NCBI GenBank assembly: GCA_937874515.1
Contig: CALNBV010000058.1
Location: 1 to 38,330 of the forward strand
Length of the DNA stretch: 38,330 nucleotides
Origin: an uncultured Paenibacillaceae bacterium
Lineage (GTDB): Bacteria > Bacillota > Bacilli > Aneurinibacillales > Aneurinibacillaceae
Direction of reading: 5' to 3'
Shown: positions 32,706 through 38,330 of the stretch, piece by piece
How positions within the stretch are numbered: position 1 is the first letter of the stretch
Layout: the number at the start of each line of letters is the position of its first letter
Made by a program: the position numbers and the translations under genes
The notes under the pieces: model-generated
The model's database searches: none
The model's input: only the letters and a program-made list of their open reading frames with translations
Told to the model about the DNA's origin: nothing

Positions 32706-33713
32706 ATGTTGCGGATTGAGGCCAGGGGACTCACGAAAGAGTTTAAATCTTATAAAAGTCGCAGTGGCCTTATGGGGGCTTTTCGCGATTTATTTAGTCG
32801 GAATTATATGAATATAAAGGCTGTTGATGCTATTGATTTAGCAATCAATGAGGGCGAAATGGTAGGGTATATTGGTGAAAATGGTGCAGGTAAATCAACG
32901 ACCATTAAAATGCTCACAGGGATTTTAAAGCCTTCCTCAGGTTTTTTGAGGGTAAATGGCATGGACCCACACCGGGAACGGGAAAATTTCGTGAAAACAA
33001 TTGGCGTTGTTTTTGGGCAACGGAGCCAGCTATGGTGGGACATTGCTGTACAAGAATCCTTCACCCTATTAAAAAAAGTATATCGTGTGTCAGATGCCCA
33101 TTATAAAAGGCATATGGAACATGTGATTGATGTATTGGACATTGAGGATTTATTGGCGAGACCTGTTCGGAAATTAAGTTTAGGGCAAAGGATGCGCTGT
33201 GAATTGGCGGCAGCTCTTATTCATAATCCTCCCCTTTTATTTTTGGATGAACCAACCATTGGATTAGATGTTCTGGTAAAACTGAAGATTCGTGATTTTT
33301 TAAAGGAAATGAATAAAGAATATGGGACAACAGTTTTATTAACCACCCATGATCTTTCTGATATAGAAGCTTTATGTTCAAGAGTGATCATGCTTGATGA
33401 AGGAAAGGTAATTTATGATGGGGAACTGAACAAATTAAAAGAACAAATGGGCAGCAAAAAAGCCGTGTTTGTTGATTTCCCTTATCCGGTCTCATTGGAA
33501 AAGTTGGAAAGTGTGACCTTTGGTTTACCTGTTAGTTGGTCACAGATTCACCCCATGCAATACCGAGGGGTTTTTCGCAGTGAAGATTTATCCGTATCCC
33601 ATTTGCTAGAGGCAATCATTCCATCCTTTGAAGTAACAGATCTTTCAATTGAAACCATGTCTACAGAAGAAGTGGTTAGAAAAATTTACGAGGAAGGGTT
33701 CGCCCATGTTTAG
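32706..33713 (+). CDS. ABC transporter ATP-binding protein
   Basis: A 335-residue ATPase. Walker A GENGAGKST is at 57-65, signature LSLGQ at 157-161, Walker B LLFLDEP at 177-183, and switch His in LLTTHDLSD. The signature has Leu in place of the second Ser-Gly residue (LSLGQ for LSGGQ), common in exporters of the ABC-2 class with DUF990-type permeases. The extra C-terminal part (about 245-335) is usual in such proteins. ATG behind GGAGG. First gene of a three-gene operon with two permeases. Substrate unknown; drug, lipid or polysaccharide export are possible. Confidence 0.92.
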   Translation: MLRIEARGLTKEFKSYKSRSGLMGAFRDLFSRNYMNIKAVDAIDLAINEGEMVGYIGENGAGKSTTIKMLTGILKPSSGFLRVNGMDPHRERENFVKTIGVVFGQRSQLWWDIAVQESFTLLKKVYRVSDAHYKRHMEHVIDVLDIEDLLARPVRKLSLGQRMRCELAAALIHNPPLLFLDEPTIGLDVLVKLKIRDFLKEMNKEYGTTVLLTTHDLSDIEALCSRVIMLDEGKVIYDGELNKLKEQMGSKKAVFVDFPYPVSLEKLESVTFGLPVSWSQIHPMQYRGVFRSEDLSVSHLLEAIIPSFEVTDLSIETMSTEEVVRKIYEEGFAHV

Positions 33714-34500
33714 TATGTATGTAGAAATGATTCGCATCCGTTTTCTGATGATGCTAGCTTATCGGGTGAATTATTATAGTGGTATTGCGGTTTATAGTAT
33801 AAACATTGGCGCCTATTATTTTTTATGGAATGCGATTTATGGGGATAAGGTAACCATGGGAGGGCTTACGGCTTTGCAAATGGTAACCTATGTATCGATT
33901 AGTTGGATGGCCAGGGCTTTTTATTTCAATAATATTGACCAGGAAATGGCTCAGGAAGTGAAAGAAGGGAAGGTCGCCATCGAATTAATTCGACCCTATC
34001 ATTACCTGGCAACTAAAATCATGCAGGCCATGGGCGAAGGAATCTTTCGTTTTCTTTTTTTCTCATTGCCAGGAATGATTATCATTACCTTTATTTTTCC
34101 TATTCAATATCCTTCTGGATTTTCAATTTGGGGTTGGTATGGAATTAGTTTATTATTCAGCTTTTTTATCAATACTCAGATTAATTTAATCACGGGTTTG
34201 TTGACTTTTTTCTTCTATAATAACGAAGGGATCATGCGTGCGAAACGGGTATTGGTAGACTTGTTTTCTGGTTTGATTTTGCCCATAAGTTTGTATCCTG
34301 AATGGGCACAGGCCATTTTAAACTATTTGCCCTTTCAGGCCATTAGTTACCTACCAGGAATGATCTTTACTGGTGGGATACAGGGTGAACAAATTTTTCT
34401 GTCTTTAGGACAACAGTTTCTTTGGATTTTACTATTATGGATTCCTATTGGAATGCTCTGGTGGCAAGCGAAAAAAAATCTAGTCATACAGGGCGGGTGA
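33706..34500 (+). CDS. ABC-2 type permease
   Basis: A 264-residue integral membrane protein with six hydrophobic helices, resembling the ABC-2 family 6 permeases (PF06182). The start at ATG 33706 overlaps the end of the ATPase gene by eight bases (translational coupling); the longer frame lies inside the ATPase gene. Typical features include the cytoplasmic EVKEGKVAIELIRPYHYL segment, the predicted contact helix for the ATPase. It is not similar enough to its neighbour at 34507 to be a simple duplicate by eye, but belongs to the same superfamily. Confidence 0.85.
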   Translation: MFSMYVEMIRIRFLMMLAYRVNYYSGIAVYSINIGAYYFLWNAIYGDKVTMGGLTALQMVTYVSISWMARAFYFNNIDQEMAQEVKEGKVAIELIRPYHYLATKIMQAMGEGIFRFLFFSLPGMIIITFIFPIQYPSGFSIWGWYGISLLFSFFINTQINLITGLLTFFFYNNEGIMRAKRVLVDLFSGLILPISLYPEWAQAILNYLPFQAISYLPGMIFTGGIQGEQIFLSLGQQFLWILLLWIPIGMLWWQAKKNLVIQGG

Positions 34501-34506
34501 TGAAAT

Positions 34507-35292
34507 ATGCATTATCTATCTTTATTCTGGTATTACATGAAGCAATATTTCAAAAGCCGTATGGAATATCGTACAGATTTATTAAATGGGATATTCTCGG
34601 ATCTTATCTTTCAAACTACGAATTTAGTTTTTATTCTTGTTGTTTTTCAACACACTGCCTTTTTAGAAGGATGGAATAAAAATGAAATCCTCTTTATTTA
34701 TGGTTTTTTTCTAGTGCCTTATGCGGTTTTTGGAACCTTTTTTAACCTGTGGAATTTTCAGGAGAAGTATATCATAAAAGGAGAAATGGACCGGGTTTTA
34801 ACCCGCCCTGCCCATAATTTATTTCAAGTGATGTTAGAAACCATGGATCCTCCCTCGTTGTTAGGGGCAATTACAGGTATGGTCATTATGGGGTATTCCG
34901 CTTTTGATATGGGTATGGAAATTGCCTGGTATGATCCCTTCATCTTTCTTGGTCTGGTGGTTTCGGCGGCATTGGTTTATGGTGGCGTGTATACAGGGAT
35001 TGCTGCTATTGGATTTTTTTCCGATTCAAAAACAGGGATAACGCCTATGATATGGAATATTCAAAATTACGGGAGATATCCTGTGAACATCTATAATAAA
35101 GTAATCAAGTTCATTTTAACCTGGATTCTTCCCTTTGCTTTTGTAGGAGTCTATCCTGCCTCTTATTTTTTGAAAAAAGAAGAGTTTGCGTTTTATTTAT
35201 ATTTAACCCCTGTTATAGGAATTGTCTTCTTTTTTCTGGGTATCACCATTTGGAATATTGGAGTGAAAAACTATCGGGGGGCTGGTTCGTAA
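34507..35292 (+). CDS. ABC-2 type permease
   Basis: A 261-residue integral membrane protein with about six helices, the second permease of the operon. The coupling segment reads IKGEMDRVLTRPAHNLFQVM, the same kind of GE-D-LTRP motif as in its neighbour (GKVAIELIRP), which supports a heterodimeric channel. Start six bases after the previous stop with GGGCGGGTGATG before it. Followed by bcp after 27 bases. Confidence 0.85.
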   Translation: MHYLSLFWYYMKQYFKSRMEYRTDLLNGIFSDLIFQTTNLVFILVVFQHTAFLEGWNKNEILFIYGFFLVPYAVFGTFFNLWNFQEKYIIKGEMDRVLTRPAHNLFQVMLETMDPPSLLGAITGMVIMGYSAFDMGMEIAWYDPFIFLGLVVSAALVYGGVYTGIAAIGFFSDSKTGITPMIWNIQNYGRYPVNIYNKVIKFILTWILPFAFVGVYPASYFLKKEEFAFYLYLTPVIGIVFFFLGITIWNIGVKNYRGAGS

Positions 35293-35319
35293 ACAAATAT
35301 GATTAAAGGAGATAAACAT

Positions 35320-35790
35320 ATGGAACAATTACAAATTGGACAAAAAGCACCTGATTTTACTTTGCCTGCAAGCAATGGAGAAACAGTCTCTCTTCATGAT
35401 TTTTTAGGAAAAAACGTCATTCTTTACTTTTATCCAAAAGACATGACACCAGGTTGTACAACAGAAGCTTGTGACTTTCGAGATCAACATAGCAAATTCG
35501 GGGATTTGAACACAGTGATTTTAGGGGTAAGTACTGATTCATTAGAACGCCATCATAAATTTATTGATAAACACGGTTTGCCTTTCTTGTTATTGGCTGA
35601 TGAACAGCATCAGGCTGCAGAAAGTTATGGGGTTTGGAAGATGAAGAAAAATTTCGGCAAAGAGTATATGGGAATCGAACGTTCTACTTTTGTTATCGAT
35701 AAAGAAGGAAACCTGGTCAAAGAATGGCGTAAAGTGAAAGTGAAAGGCCATGTTGAAGAAGCGCTGGCATTGATTGAAGAAAACCTTTAA
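35320..35790 (+). CDS. bcp: thioredoxin-dependent peroxiredoxin, Bcp type
   Basis: Reduces hydrogen peroxide and organic peroxides with thiols. Peroxidatic C46 is in TPGCTTEAC, with C51 five residues on as the resolving Cys of the BCP type. At 156 residues it is the usual length. ATG 35320 follows AAAGGAG with an 8-base spacer; seven codons upstream in frame are discounted. Position matches B. subtilis ygaF, although there perR follows and here a methyltransferase gene does. Confidence 0.93.
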   Translation: MEQLQIGQKAPDFTLPASNGETVSLHDFLGKNVILYFYPKDMTPGCTTEACDFRDQHSKFGDLNTVILGVSTDSLERHHKFIDKHGLPFLLLADEQHQAAESYGVWKMKKNFGKEYMGIERSTFVIDKEGNLVKEWRKVKVKGHVEEALALIEENL

Positions 35791-35820
35791 TTGTAAATAT
35801 GGATAATTAGGAGGAATAAA

Positions 35821-36588
35821 ATGGGGGATTCCCATTATGATTGGCCTGATTATTACGATATTGTTTCCAGTGGCTTAGAGCATGATGTTGAATTTTATGT
35901 GAATCTTGCGGAAGAAGTTGAAGGGAAGGTTCTTGAACTGGGATGTGGCACTGGGAGGGTAACCATTCCTATTGCCAGGAGTGAGAAGGAAATTGTCGGG
36001 CTTGATTCTAATCCCTTTATGTTAGACAAAGGGAAACGGAAAGGGAAAATGGCACGCATAGGGGATCACATGCAATTTGTTGAAGGGGATATGAGGGAAT
36101 TCAGGTTTCGAGAAACTTTTTCCCTTATCATTATTCCTTATCGATCTTTCCTTCACTTACTCACCGTACAAGAACAATTGGATACATTATGTAATATATA
36201 TCGTCATCTGAGTCCCGGGGGACTTATTGCTTTAAACGTGTTTGTTCCTCATATAAAGAATTTATATGAAGAAGATGATAAAAGTTCTACTAGGGGTATT
36301 TATGATATTCCTGGGAGTGAAGACCGTCTTGCGGTTTGGGACTATACCCGATTTGATCATTTTATGCAAATTGCAGAGATTATTCGCCAATACGAAAGGT
36401 TAAGTGTAAAAGGTGAGGTGATTCAACGGATTATCTCACCTTTACATATCCGTTATGTTTATCCTTTCGAATTACACCATTTACTTAAACTTTCTGGATT
36501 TAAGGTATTGCAAAAATATGGGGATTTTCATAAAACCCCATTTGGCCCTGAAAGTACAGAGTTGATTATTGTAGCTCGTAAGGAGTAG
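35821..36588 (+). CDS. class I SAM-dependent methyltransferase
   Basis: A 255-residue Rossmann-fold methyltransferase. The SAM-binding motif I VLELGCGTG is at 38-46, followed by the acidic VGLDSNPFML at about 60 and the VEGDMREF loop near 83. The N-terminal YDWPDYYDIVSS and the IPYRSFLHLLT segment are typical of a widespread uncharacterised methyltransferase group. Substrate cannot be deduced. ATG behind AGGAGG. Third in a short set of genes in one direction with bcp and the dehydrogenase. Confidence 0.85.
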   Translation: MGDSHYDWPDYYDIVSSGLEHDVEFYVNLAEEVEGKVLELGCGTGRVTIPIARSEKEIVGLDSNPFMLDKGKRKGKMARIGDHMQFVEGDMREFRFRETFSLIIIPYRSFLHLLTVQEQLDTLCNIYRHLSPGGLIALNVFVPHIKNLYEEDDKSSTRGIYDIPGSEDRLAVWDYTRFDHFMQIAEIIRQYERLSVKGEVIQRIISPLHIRYVYPFELHHLLKLSGFKVLQKYGDFHKTPFGPESTELIIVARKE

Positions 36589-36621
36589 TTTTATGGATTA
36601 GGAAAGGGAAGGGATGGAAAT

Positions 36622-37575
36622 ATGAAAATTGTTTTCACCGCTAAAATAAGTGAGCGCCACCAGGAAGTGCTTCGAAGCCAATTTGACCAAGTCTCTTTTT
36701 CTTTTTTCACTTCCAAAGAAGAGGCGGGAGTTGAATTGGAACTCGCGGATGTTTTAGTCACTTATGGTGAAGACCTTACGGAAGGGCACCTTAAACAGTA
36801 TAAAAATTTAAAATGGATTCAAGTATTGACGGCCGGCGTTGATAAAATGCCCTTATCTTATTTGGATGAATCCTCAATTTTACTAACAAATGTGAAAGGG
36901 ATTCATAAAATTCCTATGGCTGAATATACCTTTGCCGCTATGCTTCAGGTGGCAAGGAGTTTAAATGAAACCTTTCAGAAACAGCAACGCAAAACATGGG
37001 ATCCAAGGATTCGTGTGGATGAATTACATGATAAAAGCCTTGGAATTATTGGTGTAGGAGCAATTGGAGAAGAAATCGCAAAAAGGGCCCAGATATTCGG
37101 CATGAAGGTATTGGGAGTAACCCGTAGTGGAAGAGAAAATCCATATTGTGAAATGATGTATAAGCCCGAACAATTACATCAATTTCTTCCTTTGTGTGAT
37201 TATATTGTAGCCATTGTGCCTTCAACCCGAGAAACCTATCGTTTAATAGGTCAAAGTGAATTGGCTTGCATGAAATCAACTGCGGTGTTTATTAATATTG
37301 CCAGGGGTTCAGTGGTTGATGAGGAAGCGTTAGCTACACATTTAAAAGAGGGAAAAATTAAAGGGGCTGTTTTAGATGTGTTTACAGAAGAACCTTTATC
37401 AGAAAGTTCCCCTTTGTGGGAATTGAATAATTGTATTATTACACCCCATGTGTCAGGGCGATCTTCCCGCTATATAGAAAGAGCGTTAGGAGTGTTCCGT
37501 GAGAACCTCGAGCATTTTCATACTGGCAACCTTACTCAATTAAAAAATATCGTAGATTGTATAAAGGGTTATTAG
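36622..37575 (+). CDS. D-isomer-specific 2-hydroxyacid dehydrogenase
   Basis: A 317-residue NAD(P)-dependent dehydrogenase. The nucleotide loop GVGAIG is at 144-149; the catalytic residues R228 (NIARGSVVDEEAL), E257 (DVFTEEPL) and H276 (TPHVSG) are all present. The family includes glyoxylate/hydroxypyruvate reductases and 3-phosphoglycerate dehydrogenase. The N-terminal domain is divergent, so the substrate is not clear; there is no C-terminal ACT domain, which argues against standard SerA. ATG behind GGAAGGGATGG. Confidence 0.88.
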   Translation: MKIVFTAKISERHQEVLRSQFDQVSFSFFTSKEEAGVELELADVLVTYGEDLTEGHLKQYKNLKWIQVLTAGVDKMPLSYLDESSILLTNVKGIHKIPMAEYTFAAMLQVARSLNETFQKQQRKTWDPRIRVDELHDKSLGIIGVGAIGEEIAKRAQIFGMKVLGVTRSGRENPYCEMMYKPEQLHQFLPLCDYIVAIVPSTRETYRLIGQSELACMKSTAVFINIARGSVVDEEALATHLKEGKIKGAVLDVFTEEPLSESSPLWELNNCIITPHVSGRSSRYIERALGVFRENLEHFHTGNLTQLKNIVDCIKGY

Positions 37576-37589
37576 AAGGAGGAGCAGAC

Positions 37590-38141
37590 GTGAAAATATA
37601 TACTAAAACAGGGGATGGGGGAGACACTAGTTTACTTTATGGTGTTCGTGTAGCTAAGACAGATTTACGGGTTGAAGCCTATGGAACTTGTGATGAAGCC
37701 AACTCAATGATTGGCCAGGCAGTTTCTTATTTACCCAAGGACCCTATGTGGGATGATGTAAGGCAAATTATCCATGTTGTGCAGACAAAACTTTTTCATA
37801 TTGGCGCTGAATTGGCGACACCGGCGGGAAAAAAAGTAAATTGGTCAATTACTGAAGAGGATGTAAAACATTTAGAGGATGCTATTGACCGTTGGGAAGA
37901 ATCTCTTCCAGCCCTTACTAACTTTGTTTTGCCAGGGGGTTCACCAAGCGGAGCTTCATTTCATGTCGCAAGGACGATTGCTCGCCGTGCAGAACGGTGT
38001 GCTGTTGCATTAAAAAAAGAGAATGAGGTTAACCCCCTGGTTATGCGCTACCTTAATCGTCTATCTGATTTCCTTTTTGTTGCTGCCCGTTATGTGAATG
38101 CAAAACAAGGGACAACGGAACCAACTTTTCATCAAAACTAG
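37590..38141 (+). CDS. ATP:cob(I)alamin adenosyltransferase, PduO type
   Basis: Transfers the adenosyl group of ATP to cob(I)alamin to form coenzyme B12. The N-terminal motif KIYTKTGDGGDTSL (residues 2-15) is the family's ATP-binding signature, and the RTIARRAERCAV helix near residue 130 closes the site. At 183 residues it is a single-domain PduO (YvqK-like). The GTG at 37590 follows GAAGGAGGAG and gives MKIYTKTG; the longer frame is discounted. The gene starts 15 bases after the dehydrogenase gene. The last gene before the rRNA promoter. Confidence 0.92.
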   Translation: MKIYTKTGDGGDTSLLYGVRVAKTDLRVEAYGTCDEANSMIGQAVSYLPKDPMWDDVRQIIHVVQTKLFHIGAELATPAGKKVNWSITEEDVKHLEDAIDRWEESLPALTNFVLPGGSPSGASFHVARTIARRAERCAVALKKENEVNPLVMRYLNRLSDFLFVAARYVNAKQGTTEPTFHQN

Positions 38142-38168
38142 AGGTATTTTACTGTTTTTCTAACATAG

Positions 38169-38187
38169 TTTTCGTTTGTTACGAAAA
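38169..38187. repeat. small perfect inverted repeat before the rRNA promoter
   Basis: TTTTCGT (38169-38175) and ACGAAAA (38181-38187), loop TTGTT. It follows pduO by 28 bases and has no T-run on the forward strand, so it may be a poor terminator or a regulatory site. TTGTTA inside it could also be the -35 of an additional weak promoter. Confidence 0.35.
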
Positions 38188-38212
38188 ATGATGAATTTAA
38201 TTAAAAAATGTC

Positions 38213-38241
38213 TTGCAAACAAAATACTAATGTGATAAATT
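38213..38241 (+). promoter_or_regulatory. rRNA operon promoter
   Basis: TTGCAA (38213-38218), a 17-base spacer and TAAATT (38236-38241). The spacing is optimal. The run ATTTAATTAAAAAATG upstream is A/T-rich, as an UP element would be. The leader that follows is typical of Bacillus rRNA operons. Confidence 0.65.
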
Positions 38242-38245
38242 ATAA

Positions 38246-38330
38246 AAGTCGCCACTGATGAGGCGGCTTGATCTTTGAAAACTGAACAGTGAAAAAAGCT
38301 AGAATGCGATCCTAATCAATTTCTTAAAAT
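38246..38330 (+). promoter_or_regulatory. rRNA operon leader with stem-loop and boxA-like sequence (partial)
   Basis: AAGTCGCC (38246-38253) pairs with GGCGGCTT (38262-38269, one wobble). It is followed by GATCTTTGAAAACTGAACAG, which matches the TTTGAAAACTGAACA sequence common in rRNA leaders and spacers of Bacillales, linked to antitermination and 16S processing. The 16S gene should start shortly beyond the edge; none of its sequence is inside the window. Confidence 0.7.

Noticed and set aside
1..38330. Mobile element, prophage, CRISPR or defence island
   Set aside because: No transposase, integrase, phage structural gene, repeat-spacer array or known defence protein was seen; nearly all genes are housekeeping or metabolic types with uniform composition.

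Overview
The window reads as ordinary chromosomal DNA of a low-GC, Gram-positive member of the Bacillales. Evidence: AGGAGG-type ribosome binding sites, frequent TTG/GTG starts, compact intrinsic terminators, and a gene order that matches (from memory) the Bacillus subtilis stretch yfhP-mutY-fabL-ygaB-ygaC-ygaD-gsaB-ygaF-rRNA operon. The species cannot be named from this alone. I see no insertion sequences, prophage genes, CRISPR arrays or tRNAs. I found no convincing new multi-gene system; the points of interest are mostly regulatory structures and gene-context oddities.

Layout. 1-6300: the 3' end of an unidentified gene; a CDF metal exporter; a reverse-strand group of rnz (tRNase Z), pssA and a secreted amidase-like protein; two small unknown genes; a TauE/SafE-type exporter; an unknown seven-helix membrane protein. 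6388-9182 (reverse): a GabT-type aminotransferase followed by an aldehyde dehydrogenase, a likely GABA or other omega-amino-acid catabolic pair. 9435-14386: an assimilatory sulfate reduction operon, sumT - ferredoxin-type sulfite reductase - cysH - sat - cysC. It takes sulfate to sulfide and also supplies the siroheme precursor step; it ends in a strong terminator. 14518-17118: patA (lysine pathway aminotransferase), a YlbC-like CAP-domain protein and yneF.

17171-38330 is the conserved B. subtilis-like block: yfhP (reverse), a small unknown gene, mutY, then reverse-strand Bax-inhibitor-like and sodA genes, fabL, a ygaB-like gene, a GNAT acetyltransferase, ygaC, ygaD, reverse-strand mtnX, a large reverse-strand glutamate synthase gene, hemL/gsaB (reverse), a three-gene ABC-2 type exporter, bcp (ygaF), a methyltransferase, a D-2-hydroxyacid dehydrogenase and a PduO-type cobalamin adenosyltransferase. 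The window ends in a promoter and leader typical of an rRNA operon; the 16S gene itself should begin just beyond the right edge.

Several genes have a better start than the longest reading frame, because a ribosome binding site lies inside the longer frame (pssA, aldehyde dehydrogenase, gabT, sumT, sat, patA, yneF, mutY, the Bax-inhibitor gene, the ygaB-like gene, mtnX, the first ABC permease, bcp, pduO). Those shorter starts are given. Both the sulfite reductase and the glutamate synthase appear without a flavoprotein partner in the window, which points to ferredoxin as a possible shared electron donor.
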